A stretch of DNA of 38,495 bases from an uncultured Bacteroides sp. (GTDB lineage: Bacteria > Bacteroidota > Bacteroidia > Bacteroidales > Bacteroidaceae). Below are positions 8,828 through 17,865 of this stretch, in pieces. The translations under genes were made by a program, and so were the position numbers. The stretch covers positions 1-38,495 of the forward strand of contig CASDXF010000033.1 of NCBI GenBank assembly GCA_949285075.1, in the 5' to 3' direction. Within the stretch, counting starts at the first letter, position 1. Every line of letters starts with the position of its first letter. The notes under the pieces were generated by a model that saw nothing but the letters and a program-made list of their open reading frames with translations, was not told the origin of the DNA and searched no databases.

Positions 8828-9523
8828 TCAATCTCTACTAGCCGGAAGAGTGAACTCGCGAGAATCACACACATTACCATCCTCGTCTTCAACAGAGATA
8901 CGGAAAGTTATTTCTTCCGCCTTCAACTTGGGGCCGGCATAGACAGTAGCCGTATAGCGAATTCCATCGCCCGAGCGGATTTCCTCCACCATTACAGAAG
9001 GCGAAATGCCAAGATGTTTCACTTTCTCCGCAGTCATCACCACAGGAACTACCCCATAAGCCGAGCTACGCCCTTCATTCATTACCTCAAAGATAATCTT
9101 ACTGTTTTCCCCGGCATCAATGACATGGTTACGATTATCATCAATAAAACGAATATTACGTAACCTTAACTCAGGGAGAGGCCTACGATGCGCCTTCGAT
9201 ACAGAACGCTTCACAGTATGTACTTCTTTCACTTCTGGCATATAAGCATCATCCTCTACACGCCGCGTACGGGGAGCGGTGAGAGCATTACCTATGGCCG
9301 CCCCCGCTACCGTCCCCACGATGTTGCCAATAGCCGAACCACGATATCCTCCTCGCCAACCACGATGATTATTATCACCTACAAGTCCACCAATAGAACT
9401 ACCCAAGCTACCACCTACAGCAGCTCCAGTCATAATGGCTCCGGGATTTCCCATTCGCCCCGAAGCGCATCCCCCCAAAAGAAGGGCAGCAAACAGCACC
9501 ACTATAATCTGTCTCTTCAACAT
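8828..9523 (-). CDS. Glycine-zipper lipoprotein
   Basis: A 231-residue outer-envelope lipoprotein when started at the ATG at 9523 ('MLKRQIIVVLFAALLLGGC'); the frame is open to an ATG at 9538 but the later start gives a cleaner signal peptide. The lipobox LLGGC puts the lipidated Cys near residue 19. Residues about 30-85 are rich in GxxxG-type spacing ('GAAVGGSLGSSIGGLVGD', 'IGNIVGTVAGAAIGNAL'), a glycine-zipper region of the kind seen in envelope-inserting lipoproteins. The C-terminal 100 residues look like a beta-sandwich with 'IRFIDDNRNHVIDAGENSKI', suggestive of a CARDB-like fold. Exact function unknown. It lies between pcrA and nspC on the same strand. Confidence 0.82.
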   Translation of the reverse strand: MLKRQIIVVLFAALLLGGCASGRMGNPGAIMTGAAVGGSLGSSIGGLVGDNNHRGWRGGYRGSAIGNIVGTVAGAAIGNALTAPRTRRVEDDAYMPEVKEVHTVKRSVSKAHRRPLPELRLRNIRFIDDNRNHVIDAGENSKIIFEVMNEGRSSAYGVVPVVMTAEKVKHLGISPSVMVEEIRSGDGIRYTATVYAGPKLKAEEITFRISVEDEDGNVCDSREFTLPASRD

Positions 9524-9557
9524 AAAGAACTCCTCCACTTTTTTATAAGCGAAAAAC

Positions 9558-11876
9558 CTATTTTACTATTTTAAAACGAGCGAACCTCAATAAAAGTTGC
9601 TTCACACCCGCATTTTCGAAATGAATAGTAGCTTTGGCGTTATCGCCATCCCCTTCTACACTCACCACTGTCCCAAAGCCAAAACGTTCGTGAGCTATCT
9701 TCTGCCCAGAGAGCAATCCTGTTGAACTATGCCCAGCCTTCCCCTCCGTCGTAGAAACCGTCACCCTTTTCAGTTTCTGACCAATGGATGATTTTCGTTC
9801 CACCGGACCATCCACAGCAAGAATACGAGAAGAAGGACTTACCCGACCAAAACCTCCCGATATCTCACGACGAAAGCGAGCGTTTTCCTTCTCCGCCAAA
9901 CGGAATGTATCAGGCATACGCAGATAACATCTGTCAATATCATGCAAAAAACGGCTAGGACTTTCGAACTCCATCTTTCCATAGCGAAAACGAGTCTTAG
10001 CATACGATAAGAAACAATATTCCTCCGCACGAGTAATAGCCACGTAAAACAGCCGCCGTTCCTCCTCCATCGCTCTTGGCGAGTTACCGGCCATTCCGCT
10101 AGGAAAAAGATTCTCTTCCATGCCTACCACAAACACATTCTTAAATTCTAATCCTTTAGCCGAATGGACAGTCATAAGAGACACCTTTTCTCCATCATCT
10201 GTATCACTAGACTCTTCATCCGTAAGCAATGAAACCTCCGAAAGAAAATCGGCTAGAGACACGGCGGAATTTCCTTCCTCATGACGCAATGAACAAAAAT
10301 CGTTCATACCGTTCATCAATTCCTCAATATTTTCTTTACGGCTTAAGTTTTCGGGTGAACTATCCTGACACACATCATTAATAACGCCTGTCCGACGAAT
10401 AATATCCGTACCTATTTCATAGGCATCGGCGTTTTCCATCCCCTCCATGAATTCCTCAATCAGCTTCCTGAAAGCCTGCAACTTAGCGTGAGTTCCTTTA
10501 TTTATATCCACCCCATATCCTAACGGATTACCCAACACTGTCCAAAGGCTTATCCCATTACGGGTAGCCGCAGCAACGAGTTTCCCAACGGTAGTATCCC
10601 CTATTCCGCGAGGAGGGTAATTGATAACCCGTTTAAAAGCTTCTTCATCATTTGGATTAACCGCCAGACGGAAATAAGCTATCACATCCTTTATCTCCTT
10701 ACGTTGGTAAAAAGACAGCCCACCATATATTCTATATGGGATATTTCGTTTACGTAAGGATTCTTCAAACACACGGCTCTGAGCGTTAGTGCGATAAAGT
10801 ATTGCAAAATCGGCATACTCATAACCTTTTCTACGCCGTAACTCAACTATTTTATTAGATACAATAGCTCCCTCCTCCACGTCACTATAAGCTTCGAATA
10901 CAGTTATGAGTTCCCCCTCCTCCTTTTCCGAGAAAACTTCTTTAGGTATCCGACATTCATTCTTACGTATCAGACTATTCGCCGCCCGAACAATGACCTG
11001 AGTAGAACGGTAGTTACGCTCCAACTTAAATACATGAGTTTCAGGATACTCTTTTGTAAAATTAAGAATATTGTCTATATTAGCGCCTCGAAAAGAATAA
11101 ATGCTTTGAGCGTCATCTCCCACCACACACACTCTCTGACGTTTCCCGGTTAGCTGTAATACAATAGCATGTTGAGCATAATTTGTATCCTGATACTCGT
11201 CTACCAACACGTACAGGAACAACTCTCTATATCGCTCTAACGTCTCCGGGTAATTATTGAACAGAAGATATGTATATACAAGCAAGTCATCAAAATCCAT
11301 TGCGTCCGATTGTCGGCAACGTTCCCAGTAACGGCGGTAAACCTCGCTCAATGCGGACATCCTAGCAGCCGAGTCACTCTCACGAAGCTCACTGTCAGCA
11401 GCGTATGCGTCAGGCGTTACAAGATGGTTCTTAGCTCCTGATATACGAGATTGAACTACAGTTGGCTTATATGTTTTCTCATCTAACCCCATCTCCTTAA
11501 TAATGGAACGAATCAGACTCTTACTGTCTGCGGAATCATAGATAGTAAAATGCGAAGTGAATCCTAACAATTGAGCTTCCGCCCTAAGAATGCGAGAAAA
11601 AATAGAATGAAAAGTCCCCATCCAGAGCCGTCTCGCCCTCTCCACTCCTACTTGTCTGGATATGCGCTCCTTCATTTCCCGAGCCGCCTTGTTTGTAAAA
11701 GTCAAGGCCAATATATTCCATGGATTATATCCATTCTCCAATAAATAAGCTATTTTGTAAGTCAGTACCCGCGTTTTTCCAGAACCGGCTCCCGCTATTA
11801 CCAATGAAGGCCCCTCGTTATACGTAACCGCCTCATACTGACTTTTATTCAGTTCCTTCTCGTAATCGATATTCAT
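9558..11876 (-). CDS. ATP-dependent DNA helicase, UvrD/PcrA type
   Basis: A 3'-5' superfamily 1 helicase acting in excision repair and removal of RecA filaments or stalled forks. The 772 residues carry all helicase motifs in order: 'AGAGSGKT' (Walker A, about 29-36), 'LTFTNKAAREMKERI' (Ia), 'LVDEYQDTN' (II), 'GDDAQSIYSFRGA' (III), 'LERNYRST' (IV), 'SLMTVHSAKGLEFKNVFVVG' (V) and 'LFYVAITRAEE' (VI). The C-terminus ends in 'HERFGFGTVVSVEG', the Tudor-like tail of PcrA/UvrD that contacts RNA polymerase. Length is normal. It is the third gene of the operon starting with the DivIC-like gene, 32 bases after the small membrane-protein gene. Confidence 0.95.
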   Translation of the reverse strand: MNIDYEKELNKSQYEAVTYNEGPSLVIAGAGSGKTRVLTYKIAYLLENGYNPWNILALTFTNKAAREMKERISRQVGVERARRLWMGTFHSIFSRILRAEAQLLGFTSHFTIYDSADSKSLIRSIIKEMGLDEKTYKPTVVQSRISGAKNHLVTPDAYAADSELRESDSAARMSALSEVYRRYWERCRQSDAMDFDDLLVYTYLLFNNYPETLERYRELFLYVLVDEYQDTNYAQHAIVLQLTGKRQRVCVVGDDAQSIYSFRGANIDNILNFTKEYPETHVFKLERNYRSTQVIVRAANSLIRKNECRIPKEVFSEKEEGELITVFEAYSDVEEGAIVSNKIVELRRRKGYEYADFAILYRTNAQSRVFEESLRKRNIPYRIYGGLSFYQRKEIKDVIAYFRLAVNPNDEEAFKRVINYPPRGIGDTTVGKLVAAATRNGISLWTVLGNPLGYGVDINKGTHAKLQAFRKLIEEFMEGMENADAYEIGTDIIRRTGVINDVCQDSSPENLSRKENIEELMNGMNDFCSLRHEEGNSAVSLADFLSEVSLLTDEESSDTDDGEKVSLMTVHSAKGLEFKNVFVVGMEENLFPSGMAGNSPRAMEEERRLFYVAITRAEEYCFLSYAKTRFRYGKMEFESPSRFLHDIDRCYLRMPDTFRLAEKENARFRREISGGFGRVSPSSRILAVDGPVERKSSIGQKLKRVTVSTTEGKAGHSSTGLLSGQKIAHERFGFGTVVSVEGDGDNAKATIHFENAGVKQLLLRFARFKIVK

Positions 11877-11908
11877 TTTTCAAGAAACGTTTCAACTCCC
11901 TTGACGAC

Positions 11909-12250
11909 CTATTTCTCTCTCTTATTCTCTTCCTGAGGTATGCGAAAAGCGGTATACAGTTCAAGTATCGCTCCAATAGTCAGGCACACAATCCATTCAT
12001 TGCCTTCCAGAATAAACATGAATACTCCAGATAAAATAATAGCAAAAGCCCCTAACATCTGTTGTATTCGCAGCCGCCTGAGTATATAGTCCTCTTCTTT
12101 AATAAAACCGCCCATCTGTCCCAACGCAAAGAAAACAGAACCTACGCAGAACAAGTAGGGAGCGTAAATCCATTTTGTGATATATACGGAGGCTCCGAAA
12201 AGAATCATGACAGCGCCAATAATTGAAAGAAAATAAGTTAACTGTTTCAT
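11909..12250 (-). CDS. Small membrane protein in the divIC-pcrA operon
   Basis: A 113-residue protein with four likely membrane helices (about 5-22, 27-46, 66-84 and 87-103) and a charged C-terminal tail. The N-terminus is too short for a separate signal peptide. I do not recognise a characterised family. Its start codon overlaps the stop of the DivIC-like gene by four bases (ATGA), indicating translational coupling, so a role related to envelope or division is possible but not shown. Confidence 0.8.
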   Translation of the reverse strand: MKQLTYFLSIIGAVMILFGASVYITKWIYAPYLFCVGSVFFALGQMGGFIKEEDYILRRLRIQQMLGAFAIILSGVFMFILEGNEWIVCLTIGAILELYTAFRIPQEENKREK

Positions 12251-12549
12251 TCTTTATTATCAAAAACGTAAATATCTTCATTAGGCTTTTTCATTAAATA
12301 TTTCTCACGGGCGATTTGCTCAATAACATCCGGAGTAGACTCCAGTTCCTTGAGCTTTTTGGTGTTTTCCTCATACTCCAAACGATACTTATTAATTTCG
12401 TTTTTTAATTGACTAATCTCCCGCTTATATTCAAAATGGCGTATCAGGTTATTCTCGTCAAAAAAGACTATTATCGTACCAAAAACAATAATCGTAATGA
12501 GATATTTATGCTTACGTATGAAGTTCCAAACGACTATAATTTTATCCAT
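12247..12549 (-). CDS. FtsB/DivIC-type septum formation initiator
   Basis: A 100-residue bitopic membrane protein. A single membrane helix lies near 15-32 ('KYLITIIVFGTIIVFF'), followed by a coiled coil near 38-70 ('EISQLKNEINKYRLEYEENTKKLKELES') and the family's C-terminal 'IEQIAREKYLMKKPNEDIYVF'. FtsB/DivIC proteins bind FtsL and FtsQ in the division complex and help activate septal peptidoglycan synthesis. The length is typical. It heads the operon that continues with a membrane protein, pcrA, a lipoprotein and nspC. Confidence 0.93.
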   Translation of the reverse strand: MDKIIVVWNFIRKHKYLITIIVFGTIIVFFDENNLIRHFEYKREISQLKNEINKYRLEYEENTKKLKELESTPDVIEQIAREKYLMKKPNEDIYVFDNKE

Positions 12550-12568
12550 GACTCTATAAATTTATATG

Positions 12569-12576
12569 CAAAGATA
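12569..12576 (-). promoter_or_regulatory. -7 box of the divIC-pcrA-nspC operon
   Basis: TATCTTTG on the minus strand matches TAnnTTTG, 20 bases before the divIC-like ATG. A good -33 TTTG is not present at the expected distance. Confidence 0.6.
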
Positions 12577-12654
12577 AAACTAATAACTTAAAAGTGCGTT
12601 ACTTAAATGGTAAAATACCCACAGACAGAATAATTTTGTAACCGTTGTAACCGC

Positions 12655-12696
12655 AAATAAAAAGGCAAGTCCTAGCCTACCTAGCCAAGACCTGCC
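12655..12696 (-). terminator. Intrinsic terminator closing the polysaccharide locus
   Basis: On the minus strand GGCAGGTC pairs with GACTTGCC (one internal mismatch), with an inner CTAG/CTAG pairing, followed by TTTTTATTT. It is the first clear intrinsic terminator after the Wza-like gene, which ends at 13134, and protects the divIC promoter from read-through. Confidence 0.7.
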
Positions 12697-12880
12697 AATA
12701 CATATAGAAAATTTCCGCCTAACCTTATAGCCTATTTAAGAGCCTGTTTTGAATTTCTCCAAAAAGTTTTTCTTAGCTTGATGTATCCGTTTTCGTGTGC
12801 GCTTTGGGCGATTTTTTGGTTCTTTTCGGATCTGTTTTTTCGATTCCGCAAGGAGTCTGCCTTTCGCCGTTTGTCAGCTC

Positions 12881-12968
12881 GCCCTGCGGCTCGCGACAGA
12901 AAGCCCTGCGGCTCGTGAGAAACAGGGCTGTCTGTCGCAAGAAATAGGGCTGTTTCTCAATCAGAAAG
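12881..12968. repeat. Four-unit 22-bp tandem repeat
   Basis: Units start at 12881, 12903, 12925 and 12947, exactly 22 bases apart. The first two share GCCCTGCGGCTCG at their start. The last two start GGGCTGT and share GAAA-type ends. The array lies in the 584-base gap between the divIC promoter and the Wza-like gene. A minus-strand frame (12773-13018, 81 codons) runs through it, but looks like repeat-derived sequence rather than a gene. Between 13028 and 13095 a long-range inverted repeat (ATTCTCAGAAT with ATTCTGAGA) follows the Wza-like stop. Confidence 0.7.
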
Positions 12969-13133
12969 TAAAGTACTGATAATAAAGCATTACCCTCCTC
13001 ATGAAATCGGAAAGACATCCTCGAAAAGAATTCTCAGAATAAGTCCTAACCAAATTAAACAGATTCTTAAAAACTGGCCATTCTGAGAGAATCCTCACCT
13101 ATATTTCATGCGAATTACCACATTATAGTGAAA

Positions 13134-15527
13134 CTATTTCACCAGATTGGCAATGGATGCCGCCATCGTTCCCAACGAAGCGAACGAGGTGGCGTAGCCT
13201 AAGATGGCGGAGAGCGCGGCGGAGTTGCGCTTCTTCTTGTTGGGCACTACGATTTCGCATCCCGGCTCTATCTGCGACTTCCCGCTTCGCTTCACTTTGG
13301 CTACTTGCCCGTTCATGTAGATGATGAACTTGTCTCCCTTCTTGGCGTGCTGACTATACCCTCCGGCTTGGTCGAGGTAGTAGTTCACGCCCTCGCCCGC
13401 CTTGTACGAAACGGTGTTGGGCACCATAACGGCTCCACTGATTTTTATCGTGTTGGTGTATTGGGGCACGGTCAGCACGTCGCCCTCGCGCAGCACGAGG
13501 TCGGCGTCTCCGCCGGGATGGGCCAGAGCCGCCTCCAAGTCAATTCCTATGGTGTAGGTATCCTCGACCTTAATGCCCAGTGAGTCGAGCCTTCCCTCTC
13601 CCAACTCTCTCCGCATGAGGTCGATAACGCTCTGCATCCTCGCCCGCTCCTCAGGCGTGGCCACCCGGGTAAGCTTAGCCCCCCGAACGTAAGCCGAACG
13701 GGTAACGCCGCCCGCCTTCTTGACCAACTCGCTAAGACGCTCAGATTTTGAAGTCATGGTGTAGGTTCCATCAAATACAACCTCTCCGTTTACACTCACG
13801 TTACGTTGGGGCTGATATCCGGGGCTTCGGCGTACGAAGACTTGGTCGTAAGGCTGAAGCGTGAAGCCCGGCTGACCGTCGATAACGAACCCGTCCTTGA
13901 GCGAGAAGCTGAACATCTGTCCTATGGAGTCGCTCACGTTCATGCTCTTGGGGTCCTTTATGCGGCGCGATACGTCGACCCGCACGGTAGAGGCGGCCTC
14001 TTTCAGCCCTCCGGCTTGGATGACCAAGTCCTCCAGTGTCATGTTGTCCGCATACGGGTAGCTGTCGGGACGGGCCACCTCACCGTATATGTCCACGTTG
14101 CCGAGGTCTTTCAAGTCATGTATGCTAGGAATGTATAGCACGTCATTCTTACGTAGGGGAATATCGGGGATTTTTCCTTCCATAAGCGCCCTCACGTCTA
14201 TGGAAAGTATCTCGCTGGTCATGTCGTCCCGCTGCCTTTGCAGCACCGCCCGGTTGGTGAACGCATCATCCATAAGCCCTTTGGCCCGCTCTATCAGCTC
14301 CTTTACGGTGTTGAGCTTGCCGCTCAGCTCGTAGATGTCGGGGCGATAGACGGCTCCCTTAATCTCGACCTTATTCGTAAAGCGGTCGAGTATGGCCCCT
14401 ACGGTCACTACGTCTCCGTCCTGCAATGCGCACACGCTGTAATCCGTCTCGTCAACAGTCTTTACCTCATACTGCTCCCCGTTCTGACGCACGATGCGCA
14501 GCGAGCGGCTATAAGCGTCGGCGTTGAATCCTCCGGCGTATTCAATCAGGGTGGAGAGATTCTCGTCCTTCCTCATCTCGAACTTCATGGGACGCTTCAC
14601 GTTTCCGCTCATCTTTACCAACAGCTCGTAGGCCGGAACGATGATTACGTCCCCCTCCTGCAAACAGATGTCGTCCTCCATCTTGCCCTGCATGATAAAG
14701 TCATACACGTCAATCGAAGCCACCTTCGTCCCGTTCCGCACAAGTCTTACGTCTCTCAGGCTTCCTATGCTGTTCACCCCTCCGGCCCTATATAAGGCGT
14801 GGAACACGGTAGAGAAGGCGGACAACGCGTATGTACCCGGCTGAACCACCTCGCCCATGATGTTTATCTGTATGGTGCGCGTGCTACCTAGCGTCACCTT
14901 TATCTGATTATCCTCGTTGGCGTATAGCTTTCCAAGTTGCGCCTTCAAGTATTCGTTGGCCTTCTCTACCGTCATTCCGCTCAGATATACCGGCCCCAGT
15001 TCTTGCAGGTTGATTGTTCCGTCCGGAGATATAGTCTGCCTGATGGTAGTTTGGCTCGCTCCCCAGATGTCTATAATCACCTCGTCGCCCGGCCCGAGCT
15101 GATAGTTAGGAGGCGTAGCCATATTGCTGTTCGGCTCGAAGGTAAGGTTCCTCGTGTTAAAGATATCCCGCCCGAAGACCTTTTCCTCCTGAGCCAACTC
15201 CCGGCTATCAGGCCTCTCGCTCAGCATGGCCGAAGCGTCGTCCTTAGTTTCCTCGCGGAGTCGGGCCTCGTTCATGTCCGTTCCCTGCATGGTCGACGCG
15301 TCAGTTCCGCTTTGCTGTTCATATAAAGCCTTTACACGCTCAGCCTGCTCGCGGGTAACTCCCCTCCTCGCCAGTTCACTGGCCATCTGCTTTTGGTCGC
15401 GGCCCTGCTTCAATCCATCCTTCACATACTCTAATACCTGTTGGTCTGTCATTCCCGACTGCGCGAACAGATTTCCGGAAAGGACAGCGCAACACAAAAA
15501 CGCTATCAATACACCTCTAGCTCTCAT
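13134..15527 (-). CDS. Polysaccharide export outer-membrane protein, Wza-like with SLBB repeats
   Basis: Forms the outer-membrane and periplasmic channel for export of the polymer made by this locus. The 797-residue protein starts with a signal peptide ending near 'GNLFAQS' (about 18-24). An N-terminal charged region follows, then the polysaccharide-export domain beginning 'YQLGPGDEVIIDIWG' near 142-156. Several SLBB-type repeats follow, recognisable by recurring 'V-x-I-x-G-x-V-x-x-P-x-x-Y' patterns ('INIMGEVVQPGTYAL', 'VKMSGNVKRPMKFEM', 'VDIYGEVARPDSYPY', 'VSVNGEVVFDGTYTM', 'IKISGAVMVPNTVSY'). A hydrophobic stretch ends the protein. It is about twice the length of E. coli Wza and lacks an obvious lipobox, as usual in Bacteroidales. 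It is the last gene of the locus, 36 bases after Wzz. Confidence 0.94.
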   Translation of the reverse strand: MRARGVLIAFLCCAVLSGNLFAQSGMTDQQVLEYVKDGLKQGRDQKQMASELARRGVTREQAERVKALYEQQSGTDASTMQGTDMNEARLREETKDDASAMLSERPDSRELAQEEKVFGRDIFNTRNLTFEPNSNMATPPNYQLGPGDEVIIDIWGASQTTIRQTISPDGTINLQELGPVYLSGMTVEKANEYLKAQLGKLYANEDNQIKVTLGSTRTIQINIMGEVVQPGTYALSAFSTVFHALYRAGGVNSIGSLRDVRLVRNGTKVASIDVYDFIMQGKMEDDICLQEGDVIIVPAYELLVKMSGNVKRPMKFEMRKDENLSTLIEYAGGFNADAYSRSLRIVRQNGEQYEVKTVDETDYSVCALQDGDVVTVGAILDRFTNKVEIKGAVYRPDIYELSGKLNTVKELIERAKGLMDDAFTNRAVLQRQRDDMTSEILSIDVRALMEGKIPDIPLRKNDVLYIPSIHDLKDLGNVDIYGEVARPDSYPYADNMTLEDLVIQAGGLKEAASTVRVDVSRRIKDPKSMNVSDSIGQMFSFSLKDGFVIDGQPGFTLQPYDQVFVRRSPGYQPQRNVSVNGEVVFDGTYTMTSKSERLSELVKKAGGVTRSAYVRGAKLTRVATPEERARMQSVIDLMRRELGEGRLDSLGIKVEDTYTIGIDLEAALAHPGGDADLVLREGDVLTVPQYTNTIKISGAVMVPNTVSYKAGEGVNYYLDQAGGYSQHAKKGDKFIIYMNGQVAKVKRSGKSQIEPGCEIVVPNKKKRNSAALSAILGYATSFASLGTMAASIANLVK

Positions 15528-15563
15528 AATAAGTTTAAAATATTAGTATATTAATGTATACGG

Positions 15564-16673
15564 CTACGCCACTCCGTCTTTAGTCGCCGCTTTCAAACCC
15601 TTCCACACATCCTCGCCGAACAGAATCCATCCGGCCGCGCAGCAGAACGCCAAGAACACTAAGCCTATCAGGACTATCGCCTTGCGCGGTCCGGCCGCTT
15701 CTACGGGAACCGTCGCCGGATTCACGACGGCGAACACGGGCTTGGCCTCCTGAATCTTCCCTTGCGCCACCTGAAGCTGTTGCGCCATCTGGTTATACAC
15801 TTGGTAGGCAAGGTTCATGTCATTCTGCAAGCGCTCCCCTTCCACCTTCGACTTTTGCGTATAGAGGCTTTTGTTTTCGTCGGCGTAAGCGGCGTATCGC
15901 TGCTGAGCCTCGTAATATTCACGCTGCCTCTCCTTGTAGAGCTTCTCCCAATAAGCGCAATCCTCCGTCGCCTTTTTAGTCCGGTAAGCGGTGATGTAGT
16001 CTTGTAGCTTGCGGACTACACTGTCGGCCACGGTAGCCGTTACCACCGCATCCTGCATGGTTACGGTCACCGTCGTGATGCCTGTCTTCTTGTCCACCGT
16101 AGCGGACATCGATTCCTTGATGGCCTTCAGTCTTTTCGTCTCCTCCTTTGTCAGACGGAATGGGTCGAATTTCCCCTCTTCTTCTTCTTCCGAGAATAAG
16201 GAAACTATGGCCCCAATCGCCTTTCCCGGTAGGCTCATCAGCCATCCCCACCACGGCAGCCTTTGTTCCTCTATATACTCATTCAGCGGCATCTCCCTCG
16301 ACTCTTCGTCTTCTTCCACCTTTACCGGCATGGAATAAAGCTCCAATGCGAACGGATTGGACGACAGAATGTCCGGAAACAGCGTAATATTCAGTGCGTC
16401 AGCCTCCGTCTCGCTTAAAAGGTTTCCTATACCGAACGCAGCGGCCGCATCAGCAAGCCCACTCTTATCCGACTTTCCCGCCTCGGGCGAAAGCGTCACC
16501 GTCACGCTGTACGTCTTTGGAATGCTGAAAGCGACAATCAGGCCCGCAGCCACCCCTACTCCGCACGCCTTCAACAGCGTTTTCCTCCTTCTCCACAGCT
16601 TACCGGCAAGAGCCAAGAGGTCTATTTCCCGCTCCTCAATCGGAGGAGCGGATTGATGTTGTTGTTCGTTCAT
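15564..16673 (-). CDS. Polysaccharide chain-length determinant, Wzz-like
   Basis: An inner-membrane co-polymerase that sets polymer length with Wzy and probably contacts the Wza-like exporter. From the ATG at 16673 the product has 369 residues; an upstream ATG at 16691 would add six residues and overlap the glycosyltransferase stop. Membrane helices lie at about 31-50 ('ACGVGVAAGLIVAFSI') and about 330-352 ('AIVLIGLVFLAFCCAAGWILF'). Between them is the 'PKTYSVTVTLSPE' start of the Wzz domain, then a coiled-coil stretch near 245-300. It follows the split glycosyltransferase and precedes the Wza-like gene. Confidence 0.92.
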   Translation of the reverse strand: MNEQQHQSAPPIEEREIDLLALAGKLWRRRKTLLKACGVGVAAGLIVAFSIPKTYSVTVTLSPEAGKSDKSGLADAAAAFGIGNLLSETEADALNITLFPDILSSNPFALELYSMPVKVEEDEESREMPLNEYIEEQRLPWWGWLMSLPGKAIGAIVSLFSEEEEEGKFDPFRLTKEETKRLKAIKESMSATVDKKTGITTVTVTMQDAVVTATVADSVVRKLQDYITAYRTKKATEDCAYWEKLYKERQREYYEAQQRYAAYADENKSLYTQKSKVEGERLQNDMNLAYQVYNQMAQQLQVAQGKIQEAKPVFAVVNPATVPVEAAGPRKAIVLIGLVFLAFCCAAGWILFGEDVWKGLKAATKDGVA

Positions 16674-16677
16674 ATAT

Positions 16678-17277
16678 TCATTTTTTACCATTCATAAATT
16701 TCCAAAACTGCTCACCTATAACCTTTTCCGACAAGTTATCGATAACATATTCACGCGCCAATTGGCCCATTTCACGACGTTTCTCCACGTCCCCTAACAA
16801 AGAAAGTATCGTTCGGGACATATCTTCTTCTCCATCCGCTATCGCAATTTCCCCACGCTGAATATCCAGTCCCTCCGCACCTATCGAGGTGGTCACAACA
16901 CAACAACCGTACGACATGGCTTGGATAATCTTATTCTGTATACCCGCACCCGTCAACATGGGAGCCACAACAATGGTCGCCTTTTGGTAATACGGTGCTA
17001 AAGAATCCACATAGCCCGTGACCGTTATTTCCTTCCTTTCAGTCAGTTTCTGAACCCGAGCGTCAGGATGAGCGCCCACGATTATAAAACGCAAATGAGG
17101 AAAACGTGTCAAAAGATTCGGAAAAATACGCTCCGCAAAATAAGTAACCGCCACCACATTAGGCTCGTAATTCATCTTACCGATGAACACGATACAGTCG
17201 CCACTCTCATGCCTTGAAAGCAACGATACGTCAGGAATATTCACCTTATTCCCTACGACATAGAGGTTTGCTGACAT
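16678..17277 (-). CDS. Glycosyltransferase (GT4-like), C-terminal domain; downstream part of a split gene
   Basis: This 199-codon frame carries the nucleotide-sugar-binding half of a GT-B glycosyltransferase: 'IVFIGKMNYEPNV' near 30-42, 'IIVGAHPDARV' near 65-75 and 'MLTGAGIQNKIIQAMSYGCCVVTTSIGAEGL' region near 107-137. It lacks the N-terminal acceptor domain, which is encoded just upstream in a different frame (17253-17843). The two frames overlap by 25 bases. Together they would give a normal protein of about 390 residues, so the likeliest reading is one gene broken by a one- or two-base indel near 17255-17290. Two coupled proteins or a sequencing error remain possible. Confidence 0.75.
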   Translation of the reverse strand: MSANLYVVGNKVNIPDVSLLSRHESGDCIVFIGKMNYEPNVVAVTYFAERIFPNLLTRFPHLRFIIVGAHPDARVQKLTERKEITVTGYVDSLAPYYQKATIVVAPMLTGAGIQNKIIQAMSYGCCVVTTSIGAEGLDIQRGEIAIADGEEDMSRTILSLLGDVEKRREMGQLAREYVIDNLSEKVIGEQFWKFMNGKK

Positions 17278-17843
17278 TTCAATATATACTGTTTATCAAT
17301 TTCAGATATTATGGCGCAGCTATCAAATGAGTTGAGCACTTGCCGCTCATACCGTAAACAACGTTTATGGTCTATCGCATAAATCCATTTCTTAATGCCA
17401 TGAGCCAGTTTCTGGGCCTTTTCATAATTCATTGAGATAGCGTCCACGAAATCTATCGCCTTTTTTATTCCATTCAATTTCCGCACATATTCCGCAGTAC
17501 GGATATTATTGCAGAATACAATATCATATTCCGACTTGTGTCTCCTTATATACTGTGCTATCCTACGGTCATAATAATAGTTGACTTGCAGAGGCAAACG
17601 GTTAAACAAGAATAACAATGTCTGCAAGTAACTTTTCCATCTTGGAAGCCTGAAACAAATGACTTTATGAACGGATGGCGCATTTTGTTTTACCAAATCC
17701 TGCCCTGCAAATTGCTCGCTTTGATAAAGCACATCCACCTCATAACGCTGCAACAAGAATTCTAACTGTTGAGCTGTACGAATCTGATCACCTCCTACTA
17801 TCGGATAAATTGGACGAGAGGTAATAAATAAAACTCTTTGCAT
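17253..17843 (-). CDS. Glycosyltransferase (GT4-like), N-terminal domain; upstream part of a split gene
   Basis: A 196-codon frame with the acceptor-side Rossmann domain of a GT-B transferase: 'VLFITSRPIYPIVGGDQIRTAQQL' region at the N-terminus with the glycine-rich loop, 'YDIVFCNN' near 125-132, and 'CAIISEIDKQYIL' near 177-189, which in intact relatives leads straight into the next domain. The frame then runs out in ten unrelated residues while the C-terminal domain continues in another frame. The polymer sugar it would add is unknown. It follows the GT2 gene by 22 bases. Confidence 0.75.
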   Translation of the reverse strand: MQRVLFITSRPIYPIVGGDQIRTAQQLEFLLQRYEVDVLYQSEQFAGQDLVKQNAPSVHKVICFRLPRWKSYLQTLLFLFNRLPLQVNYYYDRRIAQYIRRHKSEYDIVFCNNIRTAEYVRKLNGIKKAIDFVDAISMNYEKAQKLAHGIKKWIYAIDHKRCLRYERQVLNSFDSCAIISEIDKQYILKCQQTSMS

Positions 17844-17865
17844 TCAAATTTATTTAATTAAGCAC

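Noticed and set aside
12773-13018. An 81-codon minus-strand frame over the 22-bp repeats
   Set aside because: Composition is driven by the repeat and by a Lys/Thr-rich tail, with no promoter or family; treated as repeat sequence.
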